A DNA stretch of 64,000 nucleotides, taken from contig NZ_LGPC01000014.1 in the NCBI RefSeq assembly GCF_001431205.1, positions 339,149 to 403,148 of the forward strand. Reading direction: 5' to 3'. Made by a program: the position numbers and the translations under genes. Shown here in pieces: positions 48,234 to 56,234 of the stretch (position 1 is its first letter; each line of letters starts with the position of its first letter). The notes under the pieces are model-generated. The model worked only from the letters and a program-made list of their open reading frames with translations. It did not search any database and was not told the DNA's origin. Source of the stretch: Staphylococcus sp. NAM3COL9 (lineage in GTDB: Bacteria; Bacillota; Bacilli; Staphylococcales; Staphylococcaceae).

Positions 48234-48318
48234 ACTCGCTCTAGCTTTCAACTCGTTGCTACTTGTAGTTCCCATGCTTACGCCTCTAGCTTTCAACGAG
48301 TTGAAAGCTAGAGCGAGT
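48234..48318. repeat. 24-bp inverted repeat with an internal alternative partner
   Basis: Bases 48234-48257 and 48295-48318 are perfect inverted arms of 24 bp. Inside, 48284-48296 repeats 13 bases of the left arm and can also pair with 48301-48313, giving a compact hairpin with a 4-base loop. The two structures are mutually exclusive. The right arm abuts the T tail of the sRNA terminator on the minus strand. Confidence 0.8.
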
Positions 48319-48455
48319 AAAAAGGCACACTAGTCATTGAACAAGTGTGCCTGAGTCTGTGTAGTGTGTTTGGGAGAACTTTAATCACTACTTAATTTAA
48401 GTATTAACTGTTAAATATTGTCGCTACTCAATATTTGTCTGAAACAGTTAACTAA
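48319..48455 (-). ncRNA. rsaA: RsaA-like small regulatory RNA
   Basis: A transcript of about 137 nt is predicted on the minus strand. Near its 5' end a stem pairs TTAACTGTT with AACAGTTAA (about 48405-48453). In the middle lies a single-stranded UUCUCCCAAAC (48370-48380 read on the minus strand), the UCCC motif of Rsa RNAs. It ends with a GGCACACT/AGTGTGCC terminator (48324-48351) and a U run. No other minus-strand gene lies upstream to need this terminator. RsaA of S. aureus lies between the homologues of these same two genes (hemQ and the ThrE gene) and has a similar length, so the assignment rests on position, size, motif and promoter type. Confidence 0.75.
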
Positions 48456-48462
48456 TATTATT

Positions 48463-48487
48463 TTAGCCTATTTACGAAACTTGAAAC
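48463..48487 (-). promoter_or_regulatory. Sigma-B-like promoter of the RsaA-like RNA
   Basis: On the minus strand, GTTTCA (48487-48482) and GGCTAA (48468-48463) are separated by 13 bases, close to the sigma-B consensus GTTTWW-N12-15-GGGWAW. rsaA is reported to be sigma-B dependent in S. aureus. Confidence 0.55.
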
Positions 48488-48678
48488 ATATTTAAATTAC
48501 TTTAATTGTATAAAATGTTATTTTTTAAAATTTATAAAGTGCTTAACTTACTTTCTGATTCTTCTAACAATTTCTATGAGTAAAGTGTTACAATAAAAAT
48601 TATTAACTTAATAACTTATTTCTATGCTATGAATACAAAAACATAGCTTTAGTTAAATACTTCTTTATTGGTGATTAG

Positions 48679-49452
48679 ATGACAATATACAATCAAACAG
48701 TTGAAAGTTATGATGAAAGAATGGCGAAAGATGTCATTTTGCTCGCAGGACGCATTCTGTTGGAATCCGGTGCAGAAGGCTCCCGAGTTGAAGATACAAT
48801 GACTCGGATTGCTACTACCTTAGGTTATCCAGAGAGCAATAGTTTCGTAACAAATACAGTTATCAACTTCATGTTACATAACGAATCTTATCCTAGAATT
48901 TTCAGAATTAAAACGCGAGATACAAATCTTCATCGCATATCAAGAACAAATGGTATTTCTAGACGGCTTGCTTTAGGTGACATTTCACTTGAAGATGCCT
49001 TTCAAGAATTGCAAAAAATATATCATGAACAAAGCATTAACCATGATCTAATTTTTAAATTTATTGCTGCCGCTATTATCGCAGCGAGTTTTTTATATCT
49101 TCAAGGTGGTATCTTAACAGATGTACTTACTGCTATTTTGGCTGGGTCCTTTGGCTTCATTGTTGTAGAAACGCTTCAACGGAAACTACATGCCCAGTTT
49201 ATTCCAGAATTTATGGGCGCGATTGTCATCGGTCTCATAACTGTTTCGGGACACCATTTAATACCTGGTGGTTCGATATCTACTATCATAATAGCTTCAG
49301 TGATGCCAATCGTGCCTGGGGTCTTAATAACAAATGCTATTCAAGATTTATTTGGTGGCCATATGTTAATGTTTACCACTAAATCATTAGAAGCCCTAGT
49401 GACTGCTTTTGGTATAGGCGCCGGTGTAGGTACCATACTCATTATTTTTTAG
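48679..49452 (+). CDS. ThrE-type exporter subunit, DUF1212 family
   Basis: A 257-aa protein. The N-terminal about 115 residues are soluble and carry GRILLESGAEGSRVEDTMTRIATTLG, the signature of the ThrE/DUF1212 family. Five hydrophobic helices follow, with LITVSGHHLIPGGSISTIIIASVMPIVPG near 190. In Corynebacterium ThrE exports threonine and serine in one polypeptide; here the second half is a separate gene starting 11 bases downstream. The substrate is inferred only from the family. GGTGAT before the ATG is a modest site. Confidence 0.87.
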   Translation: MTIYNQTVESYDERMAKDVILLAGRILLESGAEGSRVEDTMTRIATTLGYPESNSFVTNTVINFMLHNESYPRIFRIKTRDTNLHRISRTNGISRRLALGDISLEDAFQELQKIYHEQSINHDLIFKFIAAAIIAASFLYLQGGILTDVLTAILAGSFGFIVVETLQRKLHAQFIPEFMGAIVIGLITVSGHHLIPGGSISTIIIASVMPIVPGVLITNAIQDLFGGHMLMFTTKSLEALVTAFGIGAGVGTILIIF

Positions 49453-49463
49453 GAGCAATGTCT

Positions 49464-49916
49464 ATGTTTTGGATTTTAAATTTAATATTTAGTTATACTG
49501 CTTCCCTTTTCTTTGGTGTGATATTTGATGTGCCAAAACGCCTATACAATACAGTTGGTATTGTAGGAGCATGTGGATGGATGTTTTATATTTTATTTTA
49601 TGAAGGTTTTCATTTCCATACTATATATTCTAGTTTCTTTGGAAGCATTGCGTTAGGTATGCTAAGTCACATCATGGCACGATATAAAAAAGAACCCGTA
49701 ATTATATTTATGGTTCCAGGTATTATCCCCCTTGTGCCTGGTGGCCTTGCATTCGATGCAACAAAAAACTTGATTCTATTAGAGTTTAGTAAAGCAATTA
49801 ATACAATGTTGGAAGTGACTTTAATTGCTGGTGCTATCGCTTTAGGATTACTTTTTGCTGATCAAATATCGAAACTTATTGTGTCTGGCACAAAAATACG
49901 TAAGAAAAGAATTTAA
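49464..49916 (+). CDS. ThrE-type exporter subunit, DUF3815 family
   Basis: A 150-aa membrane protein with four to five helices, matching the ThrE_2/DUF3815 family: FGVIFDVPKRLYNTVGIVGACGWM near 18 and IFMVPGIIPLVPGGLAFDATKN near 85. It partners the DUF1212 gene. ATG 49464 is 8 bases after AGGAG; the ATG at 49458 is too near. The pair ends in a strong terminator. Confidence 0.87.
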   Translation: MFWILNLIFSYTASLFFGVIFDVPKRLYNTVGIVGACGWMFYILFYEGFHFHTIYSSFFGSIALGMLSHIMARYKKEPVIIFMVPGIIPLVPGGLAFDATKNLILLEFSKAINTMLEVTLIAGAIALGLLFADQISKLIVSGTKIRKKRI

Positions 49917-49937
49917 AACACATTATGCTAAATCAAA

Positions 49938-49984
49938 AACCTGAGAAAAATCATTGATACAAATGATTTTTCTCAGGTTTTTTG
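49938..49984 (+). terminator. Terminator of the ThrE-type pair
   Basis: A perfect 18-bp stem (49938-49955 with 49962-49979) followed by a run of T. Confidence 0.95.
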
Positions 49985-50010
49985 TTGCACATCATTTTTA
50001 TAATAATAAA

Positions 50011-50055
50011 AGCCCTCCAATATAGACACTTTTACTGTATCTCTATTGAAGGGCT
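50011..50055 (-). terminator. Terminator of the APC permease gene
   Basis: AGCCCT and AGGGCT arms continue inward with CAATA/TATTG and related pairs. A-rich sequence on the plus side provides the U tail on the minus strand. Confidence 0.8.
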
Positions 50056-50141
50056 CATATAAAAATCTATAATCCGAGTTTAAATATTAGAAATTATATA
50101 ATTTTACATGCAAAAAACATGATTATTATTCGCAAAAACAA

Positions 50142-51635
50142 CTAGCTATTCGCTTTATCTGATTTATTTTTATTAATTAAATCTACTATTTCATCTTCTG
50201 ATTGGTTTAAAATAAGTTTACTTAATCTGTCATTATCCATATTTTTCAGTTTTGGATAACGTACAATAAAGAAGATTAAACCAATGATTAACCAACCACC
50301 TAATGCGATATACGAAGGTGTTGAAAGTGCCGCTGGTGATCCAGGAACTAATAATAACAGTAAGAACACAAATGAAACGATTGAACCTAATATCGCAAAA
50401 ACTTTATATACAGGTCCGTATGTGTTACTTGATTTATCAAAACTAAAGAGTCTTGCTGCTGATAAACATGTAATAAAGTAAGCAATTGATACACCTGTAG
50501 AAGACATATCAACAATCCATGTTAATGCAGTACGACCTAGCCACGGTGCAATTAATGTAACAGAAACTAAAAAGAAAATTGCAATATAAGGTGTCTTATA
50601 TTTTTTATGCAATTTACTAAATACAGAAGGCATAATGCCTGAACGTCCCATTGAGAATAATAAACGGCTTGAACTCATCAAGAAACCATTTAAACCAGTG
50701 AATATCCCCATCATAATTGCAATTGCTAGCACTGCTAAACCAATGTAACCAAATGCTTCTTGTGTCACAGCACCTGTTAACCATAAATTACCGTTTAAAC
50801 TTGTCGATGAACTACTTAACCAACTTGTGTATAAAATCATTAATACATAGGTAAATGCTGCGGCAAGCAAACTATAAACGATTAATTTAAATGTTTTATT
50901 CGGCGCAAAATCAAATTCTTCTGCTGTTTGTGGAATATTGTCAAACCCAACATACGCCCATGGTGCTACTGCCACGATCATAATAATGGATGTGAACCAA
51001 CCTTCTTTTTCATTAGTTAACGGTTGTAGATTTTCAAAAGAGAAGTTATTTCCAAAGAATGAACCGAAAAATAGTAATAAGATTGTTATAACCATTGCTA
51101 CACAGAAATAAAACTGTAGAGACCCTGATACACTTGAACCTTTAATTGCTATAAACATAAAGACAATTAATAATAACGATGCGATAAGAATCTCAGTTAT
51201 ATAAACATCCCATCCTGCAATAGTATATAACTTACCAGTTTCTAATATATCTGGTAGTAAGAACTTAATTAATAAACTAAATGCTGTTGCGTTTAAAGCT
51301 ACAACACATATATATCCAAAAGTTAAAAACCAGGATGAGAAGAAACTAACGTACCTTCCAAATCCTAAAAAACTAAATGCAAATGCTCCACCCGAAACTG
51401 GAAAACGTTCAACTAAAGCACCATAACTTACTGCAATCAGTATCATCAATAATGCACCAATTACAATACCTATCGCTGCAGATATAGGGCCTGATTGACC
51501 AATCCAATCACCAGGCAGGATAAATGCACCCCAGCCTATACACGAACCATAGGCAATAGCCCACACAAATTTTTCAGATAAGTTTTGTTTTAAATCTCCT
51601 CTATCTATTTCCTTTTCCTTACCATTTTGACTCAT
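50142..51635 (-). CDS. APC-family amino acid permease
   Basis: A 497-aa permease with about 12 membrane helices. The first helix region FVWAIAYGSCIGWGAFILPGDWIGQSGP (near 24) holds the unwound GxG-type substrate motif of APC carriers. PWAYVGFDNIPQTAEEFDFAPNKTFK near 228 and the SSRLLFSMGRSGIMPSVFSKLHKKY stretch near 328 are also typical. The soluble C-terminus is acidic and lysine-rich. The amino acid carried is unknown. Monocistronic, between terminators. Confidence 0.9.
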   Translation of the reverse strand: MSQNGKEKEIDRGDLKQNLSEKFVWAIAYGSCIGWGAFILPGDWIGQSGPISAAIGIVIGALLMILIAVSYGALVERFPVSGGAFAFSFLGFGRYVSFFSSWFLTFGYICVVALNATAFSLLIKFLLPDILETGKLYTIAGWDVYITEILIASLLLIVFMFIAIKGSSVSGSLQFYFCVAMVITILLLFFGSFFGNNFSFENLQPLTNEKEGWFTSIIMIVAVAPWAYVGFDNIPQTAEEFDFAPNKTFKLIVYSLLAAAFTYVLMILYTSWLSSSSTSLNGNLWLTGAVTQEAFGYIGLAVLAIAIMMGIFTGLNGFLMSSSRLLFSMGRSGIMPSVFSKLHKKYKTPYIAIFFLVSVTLIAPWLGRTALTWIVDMSSTGVSIAYFITCLSAARLFSFDKSSNTYGPVYKVFAILGSIVSFVFLLLLLVPGSPAALSTPSYIALGGWLIIGLIFFIVRYPKLKNMDNDRLSKLILNQSEDEIVDLINKNKSDKANS

Positions 51636-51698
51636 AAATAAAATTCACCTCATGGACTGTATTATACCCACAAGATGAATTCTATAACAATTAAAAAT

Positions 51699-52064
51699 TT
51701 ATAATTTAAATGTTCCGATAATTAGCATTAACCAACCTACGAGGAATAAAACCCCACCGATTGGCGTAATTGCGCCAAGAATACGGATTTGAGTTAATGC
51801 CAAAATATATAATGAACCACTGAAAAAGACGATACCGAAGAACATGAGCCAACCTGCCCAATTCACATTAATTGAAGTTGTACCACTAATGATTCCAAGC
51901 GCGAGTAATCCTAGACCATGATACATTTGGTAAGTCGTTGCTTTTTCCCATACTGATAAATATTTTGCTGATAGTTTATTTTCTAAGCCATGTGCACCAA
52001 ATGCGCCAGTTCCAACTGCCATCATTGTGTTCAATGCACCTAATATAATAAATACTTTCATCAT
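51699..52064 (-). CDS. DUF423 (YwdK-like) membrane protein
   Basis: A 121-aa protein with four hydrophobic helices, matching DUF423. Family phrases are [41 protein letters not shown] near 17 and [18 protein letters not shown] near 98. The function is unknown. It follows the YwdI-like gene by 21 bases on the same strand, the same neighbourhood (ung, ywdI, ywdK) as in Bacillus. Confidence 0.9.
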   Translation of the reverse strand: MMKVFIILGALNTMMAVGTGAFGAHGLENKLSAKYLSVWEKATTYQMYHGLGLLALGIISGTTSINVNWAGWLMFFGIVFFSGSLYILALTQIRILGAITPIGGVLFLVGWLMLIIGTFKL

Positions 52065-52085
52065 GCTATTTACTTCCCTTCTTAA

Positions 52086-52475
52086 TTAAAAATCAAATAT
52101 TGAATCTCCATTACCTATTTCATCATCAGTAACCAACTTGTTAGATGTAAGTGACGTGTCAGAAACGCTACTTTGAGGGGCGGGTTGTGATGTTCTACCC
52201 CCCATTGCTCGAATCTCTTCTGCAGATACATCCTGTTTTTTAGAAGCTGATTGCGAATTTGAAATACCATTACTTACTATAGTAGATGTTTGGAATGATG
52301 AAGAAACATCATACGTATTATCTTTATAACTTTTATGCTGACTTGTCGACCCAGTAATAAGGGAAGTCAATGTATGAATAGCATAAATATGCTTTTCAAA
52401 TTCAGCATTATGATTTGCTTCATCCGCTGCTACTAATTCTTGCTCAATTAACTGTATGATCTTATCTTTTTCCAT
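52086..52475 (-). CDS. YwdI family (DUF5327) protein
   Basis: A 129-aa cytoplasmic protein. The N-terminal 45 residues form an amphipathic helix region (IIQLIEQELVAADEANHNAEFEKHIYAIHTLTSLI). The rest is low-complexity and rich in Ser, Thr and Gln, with EEIRAMGG near 87 and an acidic end GNGDSIFDF. It matches the YwdI/DUF5327 family by layout and by its place directly after ung. The role is unknown. Confidence 0.78.
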   Translation of the reverse strand: MEKDKIIQLIEQELVAADEANHNAEFEKHIYAIHTLTSLITGSTSQHKSYKDNTYDVSSSFQTSTIVSNGISNSQSASKKQDVSAEEIRAMGGRTSQPAPQSSVSDTSLTSNKLVTDDEIGNGDSIFDF

Positions 52476-52477
52476 GT

Positions 52478-53134
52478 TTATGCCTCACCTTCACACCAAT
52501 TTACAGGCGCTTGACCATTTTCTTGTAAATACGTATTTGCTTGAGAATACGGTTTTGAACCAAAGAAACCACGATAAGCAGATAAAGGACTTGGATGTGG
52601 AGATTTGATAATATGATGCTTCGACGTATCTATCAATTTTATTTTTTGTTGTGCGGGTTTTCCCCATAAAATAAACACAACATTTTCTAATTGTTCAGAT
52701 ACTGTTTTAATCACTTCATCTGTAAAAAGTTCCCAGCCAATTTCTTTATGTGAATGTGCCTCGCCTTGACGGACAGTCAGGACTGTATTCAATAACAAAA
52801 CACCTTCGCGTGCCCAATCTTGTAAATGTGGTGTTGTTCTTTCACAACCTATGTCATTTTTAAGTTCTTTATACATATTACGCAATGAAGGTGGAAACTT
52901 AGCATCTGGCTGTACTGAGAAAGCTAAGCCATGTGCTTGATCCGGTCCGTGATATGGGTCTTGACCTAGTATGACAACTTTCACTTGTTCAAATGGTGTT
53001 AAATCAAATGCTTGATAAACATTCTCTCTATCTGGATATACAATTTCTGTAGTATATTCTTTTTCTAAAAATTCGTGCATCCCACTAAAGTCATGTCGTG
53101 TAGTAATTTCATGAAAAACATCTGACCATTCCAT
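52478..53134 (-). CDS. ung: Uracil-DNA glycosylase
   Basis: A 218-aa family 1 UDG that removes uracil from DNA. The catalytic Asp is in [21 protein letters not shown] near 63, and [13 protein letters not shown] near 186 holds the catalytic His and the DNA-intercalation loop. ATG 53134 follows GAGAGGG. The longer open frame to 53203 lacks a site and would make the protein abnormally long. First gene of the ung-ywdI-ywdK unit; hairpin repeats lie upstream. Confidence 0.96.
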   Translation of the reverse strand: MEWSDVFHEITTRHDFSGMHEFLEKEYTTEIVYPDRENVYQAFDLTPFEQVKVVILGQDPYHGPDQAHGLAFSVQPDAKFPPSLRNMYKELKNDIGCERTTPHLQDWAREGVLLLNTVLTVRQGEAHSHKEIGWELFTDEVIKTVSEQLENVVFILWGKPAQQKIKLIDTSKHHIIKSPHPSPLSAYRGFFGSKPYSQANTYLQENGQAPVNWCEGEA

Positions 53135-53170
53135 ATTCCCTCTCACCTCAGTAAACATTTTAACATATTT

Positions 53171-53365
53171 AGTGTTACTTCTTGTACTCAAGATTAGTAA
53201 CACTTATGCATGAGCTTCAGCTCAGGTAATCATTTTTTTAAATACTCGCGCACGAGAAAATAGTAGTTCTTATGCATGTAAAGTAGTACTTCTTGCGTTA
53301 GCAAGATTAGCACTACTTATGCAAGTGTCTTAGCACTTGTAAACCTTTAGACCACCTCAGGTAAT
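53171..53365. repeat. Pair of related hairpin repeats between ung and pdxK
   Basis: Copy A (53171-53230) has arms AGTGTTACT/AGTAACACT around CTTG...CAAG. Copy B (53282-53370) has AGTAGTACT/AGCACTACT around the same CTTG...CAAG. Both go on with CTTATGCA and end in CAGGTAAT. The arms differ between copies yet stay paired, which is covariation. Copy A also shares 20 of 21 bases with the reverse complement of 6413-6433. The rest of the 53135-53534 spacer holds the divergent promoters of ung and pdxK and no other gene. Confidence 0.65.
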
Positions 53366-53534
53366 TCTCTAAGATATTTCAAACATATTATAATTAATAC
53401 TATTTCACTTCATAAAAAAATAACCTACATTATACAAAGTCGTTAAATATTGTTCACTATTTAAAAGGTCATTATTTAGAATACTCGACAAACGTGGTAT
53501 GATATGTACAAAAGAAATTTAGGAGTGAAGATTC

Positions 53535-54365
53535 ATGGCATTGAAAAAAACATTAACGATTGCAGGTTCAGACACAAGCGCAGGTGCAGGTATGCAAGCA
53601 GATTTAAAAACATTTCAAGAGTTAGAGACATACGGCATTGTTGCTCTGACATCAATCGTTACAATGGATAAAGCAACATGGTCTCATGACGTAACGCCAA
53701 TTCCATTTGATGTATTTGAGAAACAATTAGAGACAGCGATCTCAATCCACCCAGATGCTGTGAAAACAGGTATGCTTGGTACAAAAGAAATTATCAAACG
53801 TGCTGGTGAAGCATATGAAGAATCTGGTGCTGACTATTTTATCGTTGATCCAGTGATGGTCTGTAAAGGGGAAAACGAAGTATTAAACCCTGGCAACACT
53901 GACGCAATGATTGAGCATTTATTACCTAAAGCAACTGTCGTAACCCCAAATTTATTCGAAGCGGGACAACTTGCAAATCTAGGTACTTTAAAGTCAATAG
54001 ATGATATGAAAAAAGCCGCTGAAATCATTCATAAACAAGGTGCGAAGCATGTCATTATTAAAGGCGGTAAAGCTTTAGATCAAGATAAATCATATGACCT
54101 TTACTATGATGGTGAACATTTCTACCAATTAACTACTGATATGTTCCAACAAAGCTATAATCATGGCGCAGGCTGTACATTTGCAGCTGCAACTACTGCG
54201 TATTTAGCAAACGGGAAAACACCAAGAGAAGCAGTTATTGCTGCCAAAGCTTTTGTTGCTTCTGCAATTAAAAATGGTTGGAAGATGAATGACTTTGTAG
54301 GTCCCGTTGACCATGGTGCATATAACCGTGTTGAACACATCGATGTTGACGTTACAGAAGTTTAA
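53535..54365 (+). CDS. pdxK: Pyridoxine/hydroxymethylpyrimidine kinase family protein PdxK
   Basis: A 276-aa ribokinase-fold kinase of the PdxK/ThiD group that phosphorylates vitamin B6 vitamers or HMP. It has IAGSDTSAGAGMQADLKTFQELE at the N-terminus, VDPVMVCKGENEVLNPG near 106, and the catalytic-base region SYNHGAGCTFAAATTAYLANG near 210. In this last motif GAGC with the Cys, instead of GTGC, is a mark of the PdxK-type members. AGGAG precedes the ATG. Terminator follows. Whether thiamine-pathway HMP is also used cannot be told. Confidence 0.9.
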   Translation: MALKKTLTIAGSDTSAGAGMQADLKTFQELETYGIVALTSIVTMDKATWSHDVTPIPFDVFEKQLETAISIHPDAVKTGMLGTKEIIKRAGEAYEESGADYFIVDPVMVCKGENEVLNPGNTDAMIEHLLPKATVVTPNLFEAGQLANLGTLKSIDDMKKAAEIIHKQGAKHVIIKGGKALDQDKSYDLYYDGEHFYQLTTDMFQQSYNHGAGCTFAAATTAYLANGKTPREAVIAAKAFVASAIKNGWKMNDFVGPVDHGAYNRVEHIDVDVTEV

Positions 54366-54384
54366 AAACAACGATATCAATTAA

Positions 54385-54426
54385 AAAAACCAAGCAGAAA
54401 TTGAATATATTTCTGCTTGGTTTTTT
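54385..54426 (+). terminator. Terminator of pdxK (also usable by the IsaB-like gene)
   Basis: AACCAAGCAGAAAT pairs with ATTTCTGCTTGGTT, flanked by A and T runs on both sides. Confidence 0.9.
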
Positions 54427-54442
54427 GTGTATTATATACACT

Positions 54443-54952
54443 TTATGATACAGTCGCACTCGTTACATAGCCATCATTCATATGAAATACAATATAACCT
54501 TCACCTACTTCATACCCATATGAACCATCGGAGCTGTTTACTTTATCCCCATGAAGCGTTGGTTGATATTCAAAGTTTTGTCCAAATTGCACTCTCATAT
54601 CTTGTAAACTTACCGCATCTTCCGCTATATCAAATTCTACTGAATTAGCTTTATTACCATTTACTTTTTCGAATTTTTGATCATAAATCACTTTGCTTTC
54701 AGAACCCGAATCATATTTGCTATTCACTTTAATGTCATTAAAAGTCACATTACCTGCTTTTAATCCATTATAAAAGGATTGATCTAATACAAAATCTCCG
54801 CCTTTAGCTGTGTAACCGTGATAATCATAATAAGGTTGCGTCGTTTCTGCTTGTGCTTCACTTTGTGATATGTTTTCGTTAGCAATGCTTAGGCCTACTG
54901 TAGTACCAAATACGACACTACATGCTACAAAAGTCTTTGCAAATTTGTTCAT
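54443..54952 (-). CDS. IsaB-like secreted immunodominant antigen
   Basis: A 169-aa exported protein with a Sec signal peptide (NKFAKTFVACSVVFGTTVGLS) and a likely cut after AQAET or near 37. The mature start YYDYHGYTAKGGDFVLD resembles IsaB (YYTYNGY...NFILD), and the middle KVIYDQKFEKV and VSLQDMRVQFGQ regions also match IsaB's order. IsaB of S. aureus is a surface and extracellular protein reported to bind nucleic acids; this one is divergent, so function transfer is tentative. The ATG is the second of two closely spaced ATGs, 9 bases after GGAG. Confidence 0.8.
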   Translation of the reverse strand: MNKFAKTFVACSVVFGTTVGLSIANENISQSEAQAETTQPYYDYHGYTAKGGDFVLDQSFYNGLKAGNVTFNDIKVNSKYDSGSESKVIYDQKFEKVNGNKANSVEFDIAEDAVSLQDMRVQFGQNFEYQPTLHGDKVNSSDGSYGYEVGEGYIVFHMNDGYVTSATVS

Positions 54953-55220
54953 TCATTATCACTCCAAGCTTGAATTTTAAAAAATGATATCTCTCAGTTA
55001 CAATTTACACTATAATTCAAAAAAGTTCAATCCTCACCCTTTATTTCACTCATCATTTTTCCTATTAAATATATTTTTAAATATTCATTTTTACATACTT
55101 TTCACCTTTCAAATCATATACGACATAAGTCTGATACAAAGTTGATACTGAAGACTCATGTATTTTTCAAGAAAATCTATTAGTATATTAAGTGTAGAGA
55201 GAAAAGGAGGGAATCACAGC

Positions 55221-55391
55221 ATGATGATATACAAACAGGCTTTTGAAAATGGTAACCCAATATATGAAATTATCACTAAAACTTTCAAAACAATTTCTGT
55301 TAAATTTGATGAAAATTTCAGCATGAATGAATTATATAAGTTACTCTCTCTACTTGGAAGTAATGTTGATAATGTGAAACTAACCTATTAA
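55221..55391 (+). CDS. Small (56-aa) unknown protein
   Basis: MMIYKQAFENGNPIYEIITK opens a 56-aa soluble protein with alternating short strands and one helix (SMNELYKLLSLLG). I start at ATG 55221, nine bases after AAAGGAGGG, an excellent ribosome site. The open frame extends upstream to 55158 without one. I do not recognise the family. Its long 3' region has three C-rich motifs in or near hairpins, so the mRNA may also act as a regulatory RNA. Confidence 0.7.
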   Translation: MMIYKQAFENGNPIYEIITKTFKTISVKFDENFSMNELYKLLSLLGSNVDNVKLTY

Positions 55392-55459
55392 TAACATTCA
55401 CTTTACACCTTAGACTTTTCAAAATTTAGCTTTAAGAAGTATTCAGAAGAATATATGCA

Positions 55460-55652
55460 CTTAACTCCCCTTTAGAAATTAGAAATTTAAAAAGAATAAA
55501 GGCAACATAAGTTGTCCCCTTATGTTGCCTTTGAATAACACAACCCTATAAACACTCACCCTATGAGCGGTACATAGTTAGACAAAGATTGTCCCCTTTG
55601 TTGTGCTTGGAGAGAATACTCGAAGCAGTTCTAACTTATGTACCGCTCTTTT
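55460..55652 (+). ncRNA. Candidate regulatory RNA with three UCCCCUU motifs
   Basis: Three copies of TCCCCTT occur on the plus strand: ACTCCCCTTT (55464-55473), GTTGTCCCC in the 9-base loop of a perfect 13-bp stem (55498-55510 with 55520-55532), and ATTGTCCC in the loop of a sub-hairpin (55582-55587 with 55596-55601). The last sits inside a large stem (GAGCGGTACATA 55565-55576 with 55637-55648, then GTTAG/CTAAC) that also holds a TGCTT/AAGCA hairpin, making a three-way junction closed by a U run. C-rich loops are the hallmark of staphylococcal trans-acting RNAs. Whether it is a separate RNA or the 3' UTR of the 56-aa gene is open. Confidence 0.5.
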
Positions 55653-56092
55653 TATACATACAATAACTTAAATTCTTCACACACCATGATTTCTGTTTCA
55701 TCAAAATGAATCCCTAATTCAGTATAATATGATTTGAAAAATTCGATATGTGCTTGACGCCAATAAGCCAGCGACTTATCTCCTTCACCTTCAAGATATG
55801 CATGTTCTTCAGTAACTTCATTAAATGGCGTTTGGTAAACACGTGTAGTTTCAATGATACATTGCGGATTCCCTTTTTCATTTAATACAACACTGATATC
55901 ACCGACTTGTGGTAATGTTTCTTCCTCTACTTTATAAGACGCTAATCCACTTGTCGTCGCAGTTTTGATACCCTTTTTCACTAAATTAGCTAATTCATCT
56001 TCGTCGACACCAAAAGACCATGCATCAAATTGCACACCTTTATATTCTGGAAATGCTTCGATAAAAGATCTCCAATATGTTTCTACTGTCAT
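55652..56092 (-). CDS. ASCH-domain protein
   Basis: A 146-aa protein of the ASCH (PUA-like) superfamily: FGVDEDELANLVKKGIKTATTSGLASY near 27 has the conserved GxKxxTxx basic strand, and VGDISVVLNEKGNPQCIIETTRV near 62 and VTEEHAYLEGEGDKSLAYWRQAHIEFF near 92 are typical. ASCH proteins are thought to bind or act on RNA or modified nucleosides (some are amidohydrolases of acetylcytidine). The precise role here is unknown. An AGGAGG site precedes the ATG. Confidence 0.85.
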   Translation of the reverse strand: MTVETYWRSFIEAFPEYKGVQFDAWSFGVDEDELANLVKKGIKTATTSGLASYKVEEETLPQVGDISVVLNEKGNPQCIIETTRVYQTPFNEVTEEHAYLEGEGDKSLAYWRQAHIEFFKSYYTELGIHFDETEIMVCEEFKLLYV

Positions 56093-56160
56093 AGTTATCC
56101 TCCTAAATTCACTCGTTATGTTACTTATTATTGTACCGTATTATTTTAAATTAACATAAA

Positions 56161-56200
56161 AAAACAATCGACAAAGTTTCATAACTCCGTCGATTGTTTT
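56161..56200 (-). terminator. Terminator of the proP-like gene
   Basis: A 12-bp stem AAAACAATCGAC/GTCGATTGTTTT (56161-56172 with 56189-56200) with A/T runs on both sides. Confidence 0.85.
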
Positions 56201-56234
56201 GATCCAAATAAGCTAAATTTTTAAAAATCATGTT

